From Anoplopoma fimbria (lineage: Eukaryota > Chordata > Actinopteri > Perciformes > Anoplopomatidae), in NCBI RefSeq assembly GCF_027596085.1, contig NC_072453.1, forward strand, positions 4,814,448-4,878,447: 64,000 nucleotides of DNA, in the 5' to 3' direction. How positions within the stretch are numbered: position 1 is the first letter of the stretch; each line of letters begins with the position of its first letter. Both the position numbers and the translations under genes were made by a program. The notes beneath the pieces are model-generated. The model was given only the letters and a program-made list of their open reading frames with translations, was not told where the DNA came from and made no database searches. Shown here piece by piece: positions 1 through 12,264 of the stretch.

Positions 1-804
1 TTTTGACGCACCAGTTTAAAAAAAAAAAAAAAAAAAGGCTCCTTTTTTTTAAGCAAGCAAACATGTTAGCTTCTAATTTTCTAAAGAATTTATTACATCA
101 GCTGCTGTCTTCCTCAATCGTCTCCCGGCATCTCCAGCATTCTCAACTCCCATAATTAAAACCTTTTTACTCATGCAATCCCTTCACACTTGTCGTCTGC
201 CAGCAATAAACCTTATCAGGAACAAGTGTGGAGAGCCGGGTGTGTATGTGTGCGTCTGTTGAGACTGACTTAAGGGGGCAAAGGGGAGCACGTGCCCATG
301 TGTGTGTCTGTGTGTGTGGAGGGAGGGGCGGGGGAGCAGGTGTTTCTTCAAAGTGAGGATTGCACGTGCGGACTAGAGTCGGAGGGGGTTATCCCGACCA
401 CTCATCAGATGGACGTGGGTGTAGAGTCTTTGTCTGAAGTCATGCCAGGATTTTATCGTGCACACACACTCACACAGACACACACAGTGTTATGGTGTAA
501 AAGGTCAGGACTGTCCAGCTTTGTGTACGACCCGAGGGGATGTCAATGCCTGTGTGTAAAGCCACGTGAAATTTTGGGGCAGGCAAAGGCACATTCGTCA
601 TTCGGTCCCAAAACAGTTGGTTAAGGACACAATCACACTTGCCGCCGTTACTATGCACAAGCTGATTCTGGAAAGGATGATAGGAGATTGTTCAAAACAC
701 AGAAATAAACAATTTGGAAGATCCAAGCACATTCAATACAGAAGATAAGATACCAAAAAGCTACCACAAAGAAATGTTTTCTATCCTTATCAAACTGTTC
801 CAAC
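1..804. other. Non-genic left edge
   Basis: No recognisable gene. There is an A-run near 19-36 and GT-rich low-complexity sequence around 238-320. A 110-codon open frame at 292-624 resembles no family I know, is rich in GT-derived Val/Cys codons, and is treated as chance. Confidence 0.5.
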
Positions 805-2432
805 AGATAAAATAATAATACAATAAGTGCATCGACTGATACGAATACAATAAGTGCAACAAACTAATACGAATGCAATAAGTGCTATGAGGAAGGCTCA
901 GGGTAGTACTTCTTGAAGAGGCGAGTTTTCAGCCTGCGCCAAAAGATGGGCAGCAACTCTGCTGTCCTGACGTCAGTGGGGAGTTCATTCCACCACTGAG
1001 GGGCCAGGACAGAAAAAAGCTGTGACCGGGTGGATCGGCCGCAGGGACCTCTGAGCGACGGGGCAACCAATCGCCCCGAGGCAGCAGAGTGAAGTGGTCG
1101 GGCGGGGGTGTAGGGCTTGACCATGGCCTGGAGATAGGAAGGAGCTGTTCCTTTCACTGCCCTGTAGGCTAGCACCAGAGTCTTAAACTGGATGCAAGCT
1201 CTTACAGGGAGCCAGTGTAGAGAACGGAGAAGGGAAGTTGTGTGGGAGAACTTGGGGCGATTGAACACCAGACGAGCTGCAGCGTTCTGGACAAGCTCCA
1301 GAGGTCTGATGGCCGACGCCGGGGCTCCAGCAAGTAGTGAGTTGCAGTAGTCCAGGCGGGAGATGACAAGAGCCTGGATGAGCACCTGCGCCGTCTCGTC
1401 AGTGAGGAAGGGGCGAATCCTCCTGATGTTGTAGAGGAGGAATCTGCAGGAGCGTGTGACCGATGCAATGTTTGCTGAGAACGACAGTTGGTCATCCAGG
1501 GTCACACCCAGATTCCTCGCAGTCCGAGTTGGGCTCACCACGGCATCATCAATGGTGATGGACAGGTCTCGGTGCGGGCAACCCTTCCCCGGGAGGAACA
1601 GTAGCTCGGTTTTGTCCAGGTTGAGCTTCAGGTGGTGTGTCGCCATCCACTTCGAGATGTCAGCTAAGCACGCAGCAATGCGTGCCTCCACTTGGGTGTC
1701 ACCGGGAGGAAATGACAAGACCAGCTGGGTGTCATCGGCATAACAATGGTAAGAGAAGTCATGCGAGCGAATAACAGAACCCAGAGATGTTGTGTAGAGC
1801 GAGAAGAGAAGGGGGCCCAGAACTGAACCTTGTGGAACCCCGTAGTCAGCATGCGTGGTTCCGACACGGCCCCCCTCCATGTCACCTGGTAGGATCGGCC
1901 TGTCAGGTAGGATGCAAACAGGGAGAGTGCAGAGCCTGAGACGGCCATCCCCTCGAAGGTGGAGAGGAGGATCTGGTGGTTCACCGTGTCAAACGCCGCT
2001 GACAGGTCCAGGAGAATCAGGACAGAGGAGAGAGAGTTCATTCTCGCGGCGTGAAGCGACTCTGTCACCGCAAGGAGGGCTGTCCCTGTCGAGTGACCCA
2101 CCTTGAACCCGAACTGGTGGGGGTCCAAGAGGTTGTTCTGGTGGAGGTAGGAAGACAGTTGTTTAAAGACAGCACGTCCAAGTGTTTTGGATAGAAAGGG
2201 TAGAAGAGAAACTGGTCTGAAGTTCTTGACATCAGAGGGGTCAAGTGATGGTTTCTTCAGAAGGGGGGTGACTCTGGCAGTCTTGAAAGCCGAGGGAAAG
2301 CATCCCGAAACAAGAGATGTGTTGATGAGGTGGGTGAGGAAAGGAAGGAGTTCAGTGGCAATAGACTGAAGAAGAGGGGAGGGGATCGGGTCAAGGGAGC
2401 ACGTGGTGGGGCGGTTAGATGTAAGATTATAC
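805..2432 (-). mobile_element. L2-like LINE, 5'-truncated and frameshifted (reverse transcriptase)
   Basis: Reverse-transcriptase half of a non-LTR retrotransposon. The upstream frame (about 2430 down to 1862) holds the fingers/palm part with FRPVSLLPFLSKTL and the first catalytic block [13 protein letters not shown]. The downstream frame (about 1880 to the TAG at 885-887) holds [12 protein letters not shown], the catalytic YADDTQ box and the thumb/C-terminal region with NLGVTLDD and [12 protein letters not shown]. The two frames meet near a G-run at about 1862-1872, so at least one indel separates them and no intact polymerase is encoded. No endonuclease domain is visible upstream, which fits 5' truncation. 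Past the stop (823-884) are short imperfect repeats of CAATAAGTGC, as in L2-type 3' tails. Clade assignment is from remembered motif similarity; a related CR1/Rex clade is the alternative. This is a dead copy of a host transposon. Confidence 0.9.
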
Positions 2433-4740
2433 ATAATGATACATTTTACATACAATAAGGATACATGAAATCCTTACAAGATGATATAACATTAAACTAT
2501 AAACTGTTATATTAGACCAGAGACAATAAACCAGCATTTTGTTAGAAATCTGTAAATTTGTTTCAAAAGACACTTCCTTAATAAATCAGTCACGATTAAC
2601 TTTAATCAAGTACAATAATAAGTTTTAAAAAAACGAAAACAATAATTATTTTATAATAAGTTTTCTAAAATCTACAGTCTTGGTTTAGCACATATAACAC
2701 TCTTTGCTCTGAGACCTCAAAGAAATAAGACACTTTTTGTGAAGGTCGGTTCAGAGTTCAGCTATGCAGCGGGTGTCTGTGTGCCAGTCATTGGGATTAA
2801 TAGCTCTGTCTGCCAAAAAATACCTAGCTTCCTATCTAAGAAAAAAACCCACAAGATTTGTTCACCATAATTTTCCAAAAAGCCCCCCAGACACAGAGCA
2901 TCATTTTGTTTGATTTGGACTCACTTCACAATCACTTCTTTGTTTGGGTTGCCTTGAGACTGACAATGGAAATGGCAGAAACTTTCCAGGTGCATGGCTC
3001 ATAGACTTAATTTCCCTGTATCGCTGCTGGGCATTGACACAAAAATGGATGTTAACATCTTGCAAAATTCACTCCTTCAAACTTTCCTAACCTTTGACCG
3101 TTCTAATTAAGCGTGACTTTAATCACAAACAAGGAGGAAGAGGCAAAAAGCGTTTTTTTACACTTTTTATTACAAGGAAAGAAGTAACTTGTGTTGTGTG
3201 TTTGTTTATACATGGACACGTAATTCTTGCTAACTCAGCAACTCCGTTAACTGCAAACCAAACAGATGAGTACGTGACATGAAACACACTTCATGGCTTT
3301 CTGCACAGCCCCTGGCAAACATTACCAAATTCTTAAGGGGGTTAAAGCACCGCATGAGATGAATCAAGATTGTTAATCGATCTTTTTTGAAAAAACTGAG
3401 AACTTCATATGTGATTTCAAAAGCACAGACATTAAGCACTGAACAATTTGGTGTGCTTTCAGGTGTTTACCTTTGTAGGACCAAACCCCCCCCCCCCCCC
3501 CCCAATAAAAAAAACAGGAATTGATGCTGGACAGGACAGATTTTGCAGTAGTAGCATGCTTTAAAAAAAAAAACATGCCGCAATCTGTGATCAAAGAAAC
3601 GCAGGCATATCAGAAGAGAATCTGTTTTGGCACACAGTTTGCCTCTTGTCAAGGAAATGCTGATTAGATTACATGTGTGTGATTCTAAAAAAAGCAAGGT
3701 TATTAAGCCTGACTGTCTATCACAAGGAAGCTGCAGACGTGGCACTAAACGTGCAACAGAGTGAGAAAGCAGTTAATCAATGCCAGTAAGGTGAAGTGTT
3801 TGGTCAAGACAAGTCTCAATAGTGGGCATGGTTGAAGGGTGTCCAGAAGGGTGTGCAGCTTCTGAGAAGTGTTATCACAAGTAGAAGGAAGGAGTTGTGC
3901 AACTTTGAAGAAATCAGTCACTGAAACTCTATAGTCAGTGCCAGGAAATCAGAATGACAGAGATCTAAACACACATGCACAACAACACCCAGGATAAAGA
4001 AATTCTGCACTGTGATACGCCCTCTCGGCAATGTGAGTCACACAAAATATAATAGGCTCCACTAACTCACAGTAACTGTAGATGTTATCTTGATACGTTT
4101 GTTTTATTCTTTTTTTAAATCTTATTTACTTTGTTATATCTTTGTCACATTCCTATCCTCTGGTGAAAGACAATTTTAATTAAACATCTGCACGTATACT
4201 CTTCTGGCAAGCAATTTTTTGTGTGCTGTACAACCTCTCAATCATATTCTTTCTTTTGTGTGCAATGTCACAAATAATTCAAATAAACTAATTTGATATG
4301 ACTACACCCAACTCATCACTGTCAGCACATTCATTTGGTTTGGCATCCACCCTGCTGTGCATTAAAAAGCTGTGCTGAAGATTTACGCAAATAGGCTTGC
4401 ATGATGTCACAAAGAAAATCTGAGTTGCTTTCTTTGGTGTGCAATTAACTCATGTGTGCAATTCACACAAATGTCCTTACTTCCACATGTGGATTTACCT
4501 GCTCTTCTGGAACTTTAAGTACAAGACAAATTGGTTTCCTCGATTGAACTTGGTACTAGGAGGGGAACTGGAAATTATGTAACCTGTATAATGGGAAAGA
4601 ATTGCTGGGGAAGAAGCTGAATGGTTAGCACATACTGTTCCTGTATATGGTAGATGTTTAACATTGTACTGGATGTTCTACCAGTAAAGACCAATGATAG
4701 CCATGTTTTGTATGGGCTGTAACGTTGCCAGTTTGATTCC
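2433..4740. other. Intergenic, no gene seen
   Basis: AT-rich sequence without a supported gene. An 18-base C run lies at 3486-3503. The small open frames here overlap one another on both strands and match nothing I recognise. Confidence 0.5.
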
Positions 4741-4754
4741 GGCTGGGGACTTTT

Positions 4755-5170
4755 GTTGCACGTCATTATGTTTAGCATATTTCCCATCTTGGCTTAGCAT
4801 GTTACCATGCTAACTTTTGCTAATTAACACTAAAATGTGACTTGATAAGGCCGCAATATGAAAAGTGAAAGGATCCCAAATTCCATTCATCCTAAAGGGG
4901 AACATGATGACCAAATTTAAATACAATTTAAATTATTTTAATCGTAGTTGAAACATTTCACTCAGAACTACAAATGTCAATAGGGTGGCACTACAAAAGT
5001 TAGAAGATCACCAAAGGTATCAGGGTTCATCATCTGGGAACAATGAATGTTTGTACAAAACTCACTCGTATCCATCCAATAGTTATTGAGATATTTCAGT
5101 CTGGACCAAAGTGGTTGAAGAGCAACTGACAAATGGACAGTGCCGTCCCTAGTGCCATGCTGCTTGCAAG
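4755..5170 (+). repeat. Dispersed fish repeat, left copy
   Basis: Contains signature phrases of a repeat family common in percomorph fish as I remember it: repeated TTAGCATG/GCTAA motifs near 4765-4830, then GATCACCAAAG, CATCCAATAGTTATTGAGATA and TTTCAGTCTGGACCAAAGTGG, ending near GCCATGCTGC. It is non-coding and degenerate. The same family recurs in the opposite orientation at 5585-6375. Family name not assigned. Confidence 0.65.
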
Positions 5171-5584
5171 GCTACAAACCAACAGTGTTAAACGTTCAAT
5201 ACATTCATAAAATATGGCAGCTATTGCAGAAGGTAAATACTTAAGTAAAGTTCTTTAAAATTGTACATAAGTACAGTACTTGAGTAAATGTATACATTGG
5301 CATTAAATTGATATTGTGGACACATCAGACATAGTCTGCAACGGCTTTTACAGAAATACTTTACTTATCCCAAGATGTTCCTTTCTCTTCATTGTTGTCT
5401 ATTGCTTGTAACACTAGTGGCAAGGAAGTGGCTGTCTCTCTGCCAAAAGTAATACTATGGAAGAAAACGGGGCTATTAGTTGGCCAAACCGTGGTTATGG
5501 CAGATACAGGGTTAAATCTACAACTATTATATGGATTGCAAATCCATTATATGTAGTCCAAATATATGAATGGTACCCAAAGAA

Positions 5585-6375
5585 TGAATCCTCACTAACT
5601 TTGGTGATCCCTTGGTTTTTCCTCTGGCGCCACCAGGCTGTCAAACGTTTCACTTTGGCTGTTCAATATCTCAACATCTACTTGATGGATTGGCACAAAA
5701 TGATTGTGCTTGCCTTATCCTCTGGTGCCACCATGTGGTATACTTTTGTAGTTTTGAGTAAAATGTCACAATAACTATTGGATGAATTGCCATGAAATCT
5801 GCCACATACATTCATTACCCCTTCAGGATGAATTGTACGCCTACTAACTAAACCACTGACTTTTCATCTAGCACAATCAATAAATGGGGGCGGCTGTGGC
5901 GTAGTGGAGAGCAAGGTAGTTCTCCATTCAAAGGATCAGTGGTTCGATACCCGGCTTCGGCAGTCGATGTGTCCTTGGGCAAGACACTTAACCCCAAGTT
6001 GCTGCTGAAGGCTTGCCTTCGGGAGTGACTGGATGTTGCATGAATGTTAGTTAGAGTCTGATGCATGGTAGCCTGTCATCAGTGTGTGAATGGGTGAATG
6101 ATATGTAATATACTACTGATTGTAAGTCGCTTTGGATAAAAGCGTCTGCTAAATGACTGTAATGTAAATGGAATCTGTCAAAAATTTTGTTTACAACATA
6201 ACAAGATAAATTAATGGCCTTCCCATCAGCCTCAGATGTACTTTGTGTTTAGTGCTAATGAGCAAATTTTAGCATGCAAAATGCTAAACCGAGATGGTGA
6301 GCATGATAAACTTTATACTTGCTTGACATGAGCACATTAGCATTGTGTCATATTTTTATTGCGTCAACTTCATGC
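5585..6375 (-). repeat. Dispersed fish repeat, right copy interrupted by a SINE
   Basis: Same family as the 4755-5170 copy but inverted: CTTTGGTGATCCC and GCGCCACCA near 5600-5635, GATGAATTGCCATGAAAT near 5780, and the GTGCTAATGAGCAAATTTTAGCATG phrase near 6250-6280. The phrase ACTTTTCATCTAGC at about 5858 should run on to the segment resuming near 6175, and the interval is occupied by the SINE at 5885-6170. There may be two partial units, since related phrases occur twice before 5830. Confidence 0.6.
5885..6170 (+). mobile_element. tRNA-derived SINE
   Basis: About 285 bp. The head has pol III internal promoter boxes: A box TGGCGTAGTGG at 5897-5907 and B box GGTTCGATACC at 5941-5951. A middle domain follows with CCTTGGGCAAGACACTTAACC and GTGTGAATGGGTGAATG. 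The 3' tail, TTGGATAAAAGCGTCTGC then AAATGACTGTAATGTAAATG, is of the type shared with L2-clade LINEs in fish, which would supply reverse transcriptase in trans. The middle domain recalls V-SINE-like elements, but the superfamily is uncertain. Target-site duplications could not be fixed by eye. Confidence 0.85.
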
Positions 6376-8083
6376 TAAAACAACAAAGAGTGTGTGAAAT
6401 GTTTAGCACACCAGAGGACAGTGCAGGGTTAAAAGTGTTCCTATTCAAATGTTCAACCAGGGCAGCATCATGACTCTTCTTTTTACATTCAAGTACACAA
6501 TCCATTTTATTAATTGAGGAAATAATTTGTTTAACAGTGTTGACAAATACTTTGAATTGTTATTTATCTGTATACAATGCAGTTTGTTTTAGACTTTAAA
6601 ATGAGTAATAATAATTAACTTGAGGGTGTGTTATGATTTAATCACATAAAAAAATGATGTAGTATATTGGTCAAACAAGCAAGACACAGTGAAAGGTATT
6701 TTGATATGATTTTTTAAAATCCATTCTTTACAGTCACACCGTCAATCAAATTCTCAAAAAAAAAAAAACACACTGTTATAATACAACTCTGATAAGCTTT
6801 AGAAAGATGGCACCATCACGTGGGAAGGGAACATGATCAGGGAGTGTTTTCATTGGCATTTAACAAAAATATTTCCTTTCATGAAGATAGATTCTTTTTT
6901 TTTCATATACTATGAGGATAGAATAAATTTTGTCTCTGAAAACTGCAGGTTTAATGTTTATATAGTGCTATGTTGAAAGTGTTGCATAGTCGAGGTGACA
7001 GAAATGTAGGAATAGAGGGGGATCTTCATTTAAAATGACAAATGTGGGAATAAAAAGGTCTTTGTTTAATGCAGAGTGCAAAGTAAAAATACTTTTTTTT
7101 GAATACTTTTATGTGATTGTTTTGGCTCTGAACTCCCCATGCAGTCAAACCCTTAAAACCTAGTTAAAGAGGTTGTCCTGCCACATAGTGTACTAGGGCA
7201 CGTGAGTGTAAATCCTGACTGCAAGCATTAGTAACATATAGTCCATCTTTGTGCAAATGTAACGCAATAGAACAAGATCCACAGCAATCACATGTTGATA
7301 ATAATCTCCCAGCAGGTGGATGAACACGGGGGGGTGAAGCTCGTTTTGCTTGTTACTCACATTGCAGCCTTTAAAAGTGCCACTCTGAATCCATCATTTA
7401 GAGTAAAATAACAAAATATCCCCTTGGCAGGCCAACAAAGACCCAGCTTAGCTCAAAAAATACTGCCATTCTAGCTTATGGGCTGATTAAAGCTCCAATT
7501 AATCATGAACCCAAACTACTCTCGTGCTTTTCTTCCTCACAGACTTGGTGGTTTACTTCTTTAGAGATCGTGTAGAGCAGACCCCTCAGAGGAATCCTTG
7601 TCCAACAGTAGTCAAATGTGTTTATGCTGCTTACTTGGCATTGGCTGGATGAAAGCTGGAGACGTTTCTAGTTGCAAAACAAGAAGGGGAATTCCCTACT
7701 CAGTTTACAAAGTGTCTCGAGATACTGCGCTAAGCGTTTTTAAAACCAGAAGTTAAAACTCAAGAAGAAAAAAGGGGTATACTATATGAGCCAGGCCCAG
7801 TCTCTGCTGCTGGTTTTTAGTTTACAAGCTCCAGCCAGGGAGCACAACTGCTCTTTGTTCCGTTCTTCTTGTCTCATCAATACATTCATTTGTCCGATAT
7901 CCCGTCCACTGGTCGATCCACTGTCTTTCCACTTATTGGGAACATGTATGAGTTTGCTTTGCTCCAAATTCCCAAATTCTCATCCCTGGTCGTTCTCCTT
8001 TTTCATTCTCGGTAGCATCTGCAGACCTCTGCTTTGCCTCAAGTCTCTGTCCATCAAGAAAAGATCCACGATGCCAGCCGGGG
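6376..8083 (-). other. Region downstream of gid4, probably containing its 3' UTR
   Basis: No other gene found. This is the 3' flank of gid4 on the minus strand. The nearest minus-strand AATAAA that I see is at 6506-6511 (TTTATT on the plus strand), which would give a 3' UTR of about 1.6 kb; a closer non-canonical signal is possible. Open frames on both strands near 7782-8130 are shadows. Confidence 0.4.
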
Positions 8084-11000
8084 TCACCGGAACTCATAGA
8101 TGGCTGCACTGTGCTCGGGAACGTGGGTGAGGTTTAGAGACTGGTACCTGCAGCGTAACAACACAGTATATGTTAGAGGTGCATAGCATAAGCCTGTATG
8201 CAGCTTTGAGACAAAGCATTTCTCAAAAAGTCCAAATAGTTTGTGGTGGTTTATTATGTTTAAAAGAATAATCCTTAAAATGTTATACTTTATATATTCA
8301 GCATTTTTCAGCATCGGCCATTCAGCTATTTCCTTCCTGTATCAAAGTTATAATTGTTAGTGGCCGACTCCGCCACTCCTCTACTGGATTTAAACTCCCT
8401 TCACTATACGAGATGCATGTAGTTTGATTTAATTTAGACTACTGGTTACTGTTCGCTCTCTTAACACCTTATTAAAGCATTAAGAGCATTCAACTGTTGA
8501 ATCACGGCGGGGCTTTTATAGTGAAAAAGCCACAATAAAACACCATGTATTTGTTATCGTTCATCAAATAAGCTTTAAAAAACAAAACGGCCCCTTTCAG
8601 TTTTTGTTTTTTTTTGCAAAGAGTTGTTAGATGAAGAGCTGCAGGTGACAGGCTGCACACCTCCAACTCTGTGCCCTGCTGTTGTGTAAAAAATACTTAC
8701 TGTGCAGCATGAAATCAGATCGCTTTCGTTTACAGCGCAATGGTAAAAGGCAGACTACTGACTGACATATTCATTAAAACTACGAGAGTTTGTTTGGCTG
8801 CACAGTAAACAGATATACCAGATGGCCTTCATTTTTCTTTCTGCAGCTGGAGGATTGTTTGCTGTAGAATTAAACCGCACATGTGCTAACCAGAGGTGTC
8901 GCCAAAACAACCAGAACTGAACTTTACTTCTTAAAAAAGTAGAATACGCCATTAACTTTTTATTTTACCACCAAAAAAATAAACCTGGCCATGTTCACAT
9001 CCATCATGTTTGAAGTTAATTAAAAAGTCTGAAGCATTTACTCCTTCAACTTTGTTCATCTGGGCCAGGTGAAAACAATATCAGGCACTCACTGCTTGAA
9101 AATTTGATATCTGAATAAATTGACTTTTCTTGAATCGTCCGATCCAACTGCAGTCCAGTTCGTCAAAAACAACTCCGAAATGAAAGGCCTTACTAGAATA
9201 AAAAGATGGATGTTGACATCTGAAAGCCAATAGTCAATTATACTTGAGGAACAAAATGAATTGAGGGCAAACCACAGGCTGGACTGATGCTCATATTCAT
9301 CCATTACTTCATGTGTGGTTTGCTGAGTTCACCCCAGAGCTTATGCTTTAGACAAGCCATTTATTAGCACATAAAAACATTCCCATTGAAGTTGATACTG
9401 ATATCAGTCCTCACAATAGTGCTAAATGTCAGTGTTATAGCAGGAATGACACATGCACTGCCTGTTAATAATTTACCACTTTTAAAAACCAAGAGGGAAA
9501 CAAAACTGCTTCCAAGTATTGGACGGAGAAGGGATTAAAAAATACTGAATGGAGGGTTTTTGTAACAATAGCCAAACCATTATGTGCAGAGGGCCTTGAA
9601 AGAAATGCCAAAGAATGTCAAATGAAAATAAAAACGCTAAAGTACTAGCAGGCTTCAGATTGCTTAAAACCAGACCTGACAACCATATTAATCAAATGCA
9701 ATACATATTTAGGGTCAGATTGTTCTGCTTCATCCATAAAAGGTTACACAGTCTAACTTGGAGCTGTTCGAAAGGCCACATTCATCATCTACCAAACATC
9801 AGAGCATGGGGAAATTTAGAATTAAGGGCACCTTGACAAAACCCTGCAGAAAGCTGGACATTTTCTCTGTTAAGGACTTTCCCCAACCACATTTTCCAGC
9901 TGGCCTGGGGTTTGATCCAGCAACCTTTCAGCAACAAGCAACTGCTTTTTCGTAAAATTACTCTGCTTCACCTCACAGTGACCAGTGTTGCGTTGCGTTA
10001 CCATTCAGAGCTCCTGTGATAGTAGTAGCCCTCGATCGTTGCTGTGGATTTCTGGAAGCATATGTAGTAGAATCCAGCAAAGGAAGCTCCGCTGATGTCT
10101 TTTATTGTGTGGTCGGGGACCAGGAACTGCTCCTGCAGGGACGGACGGGGGGGAGAAATAGCAGCAGCTGCAGTTCAGAGGTGACTTACTACGACATATG
10201 GTCACGCTCAATTTAGGCAGTACCTTACCTTCCACCTCATGAAAATATAGTCAGAGTTCTTCAGATCCTCATAGTCGAAATCATCCGAGTTGAATGTCTT
10301 GGCATACTGGAAGAAAGCCTGGAACTTGCCCTTATCACAAAGAAGGATTATGTCACTGTAAACCAGCCTGCTGTAGAGCACTTGCGTAGATTATGAATGG
10401 AGCTTTCGCCTTACCCAGTGCTTACGATCCACATCCTCATCTGCGTCCCATTTCCGCGTGAGAAACGGCCGCTTCCTGCTAATGATCTCTCCGGCGAAGA
10501 ACGTGGTCAGAGTTGGGTATTCCTGTGAAAGTGAATGCAACAGAAAACTGGGATGTTATTTTTTTTTCTGGTACTGCCAATCTTATGCACTCCGTTTTGT
10601 CTTTTATTCTCCCCTGTAAGTGAAAGTATGTCATGCCTATTCTAAAGTCTGTCGGTATAATGTTTCATCCCTAAACAAATTATAGGGAAGAAAGTGACTT
10701 GGACTGATAATCACTGTTTATCATGTTAATCTTCAATCACTGTAGTCATATTGTGGGATTTGTATGATACTGTAACTTGTGAATGATATACAGTTTTGTA
10801 CAGAATGAAAGTTGAATCTTTAGTAGCCTAACCTGACAGTCTCTATGATGTAAACAAGAAAATGAACTAGACTATACCCATCTTTTGAAAAGATCGCAAA
10901 TGAGTAGTTGCCACAGCCAGCATAAATTATTTATGTTTGTGGCTTAACAAAAAGAAATACTCCTCTCACCTCAGTCAGTCCTTTTATCTTCAGGTAGCCA

Positions 11001-11654
11001 CACAAGTAGGAATCCTCCATGGTGACATGCTTTAAATAGAACACAAGACACAACAGAGAATGTGGACATTTACTTCATATTTGTAGTTTCATAGACAGGC
11101 AAATGAAATACAGTGGCAGTCAAATCAAATAAAAAGGATTGCATTACATAACTAATATCCTCTCACACAAAACAGCCATAAACATGCAGGTTTTTAAAAC
11201 TCTTTCAACAAATGCAGATGGCAAACTTATCGAACCTCTATTCATTTGACATTGGCATAACATGTCTCTTTATGGTTGAAAAGTGTTGATAGTAAAGAGT
11301 CGATGGCACTGCTATATCCACATCTAGCTAGGCGAGTTACTCAACCACAGGCCAGGGCTCATTGGTTTACCAGCTGTCAATCATCACACCGCCCGTTTGA
11401 CAGATCATCAAATGCCCCTGACAGCTGGCCTAAATAGTAAATGACACGTTTCATACCCCTACCTGCAAAACAACCTCCACGTCGTAAGAGTTCCCTTTGC
11501 TCTTCTGGTGGCCCCTGAATTTGGAACCGCTGTACAGCAGTGAGGTGACAACACCGGGCTGCTGGGTGTTTATCGGCGGCGGCGGAGTAAGCGAGGCCGA
11601 GGATGTGAAGGCCGCGGCCGGGGAGTCGCTGACGTATCCAGCGGGGACGGGCAT
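8084..11654 (-). CDS. gid4: GID4: CTLH E3 ligase Pro/N-degron receptor
   Basis: Substrate-recognition subunit of the CTLH (GID) ubiquitin ligase; it binds proteins with N-terminal proline through a beta-barrel. Six exons in transcript order: 11654-11463, 11029-10970, 10522-10415, 10330-10229, 10132-10002, 8147-8084. They total 657 nt (218 aa plus TGA), all with GT-AG junctions and frame kept. Hallmarks: [20 protein letters not shown] (res 38-57), [12 protein letters not shown] (about 105-116), DFDYEDLKN (136-144), the degron-pocket region from E155 to Y176, and the C-terminus [13 protein letters not shown]. If the human numbering I recall (300 aa, pocket residues Gln132, Glu237, Ser253, Tyr258) is right, a constant offset of 82 places these at Gln50, Glu155, Ser171 and Tyr176, all present. 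The start is the first in-frame ATG; the longer human N-terminal tail has no obvious counterpart. Divergent from atpaf2. Confidence 0.96.
9880..9955 (+). repeat. Fragment of a tRNA-like dispersed repeat in gid4 intron 5
   Basis: GGGGTTTGATCCAGCAACC with CAGCAACAAGC resembles the B-box-bearing part of tRNA-related fish repeats, where a phrase like 'GATTCGAACCAGCGACC' is typical. It is degenerate and short, and it is not a functional tRNA. Confidence 0.35.
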
Positions 11655-12264
11655 GGCTCCCGCTTGGCTAGCTTGACACCGATCGTGGTTAACTGCCGTC
11701 TGAGCGATGGCCTCCGGCGGTGTATACGAACAAGAGGGAGAGGACTGAGACGTCCACCGACATTCAAATCCCCCCCGATACCTCCACAGTTTAGTTTACC
11801 AGGCACCAAGCTTCCAGAAAAGTATGTGGACCTCGAGCAGCAGAATCCGCCCTTCTCATTGGTCAACAGAGTTCACCTTGCCTACATCCTCAACGCTCAT
11901 TGGTGCGAATTGTGGAAGGCTTCATGGGAATATCCGTCTGTAGTTTGTTCATGCAGTGTTACGGTAAGTAGAAGCAATCATAAAAACTACACTTCCCAGC
12001 TGTAAAACCTATTTGCGCCGCTATCTTTCAAACACAGAAGGTCAAGCGTGCTTCTGGTCACAGGAGCTGCTATGTGAAAGCAGAGGAAGAAATGTACAGC
12101 ACTGAATAAAGGTATATAAACTTTAAACAGGTAGCCAGTAACGTTACGGTACAAACAAGGATTTATGAGGCGTTTAATGAAATAACGTACCGCAGTCAGA
12201 AACGAAACAGGTAGCATAGCCTGTCAGCTAGCTCTTCTTAAAAACATTAACGTTTCATCCTCAC
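11655..12264. promoter_or_regulatory. Divergent gid4 / atpaf2 promoter
   Basis: Only 610 bp separate the two start codons, which point away from each other. GC-rich sequence lies at the gid4 end. Two inverted CCAAT boxes (ATTGG at 11858-11862 and 11899-11903) are 41 bp apart, a typical NF-Y arrangement. No TATA box is evident. I recall ATPAF2 and GID4 being divergent in human too, so a bidirectional housekeeping promoter is likely. Confidence 0.75.
11986..12000 (+). promoter_or_regulatory. ZNF143/Staf-like site
   Basis: ACTACACTTCCCAGC closely matches the remembered core of the ZNF143 (SBS) motif, ACTACAATTCCCAGC, with one mismatch. It lies in the divergent promoter, a usual setting for this factor. 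Confidence 0.5.

Noticed and set aside
292..624. 110-codon open frame near the left edge
   Set aside because: GT-rich low-complexity DNA, no family resemblance, overlapped by frames on the other strand.
9880..9955. Possible tRNA gene because of GGTTTGATCC
   Set aside because: No A box or cloverleaf pairing is visible; kept only as a repeat fragment.
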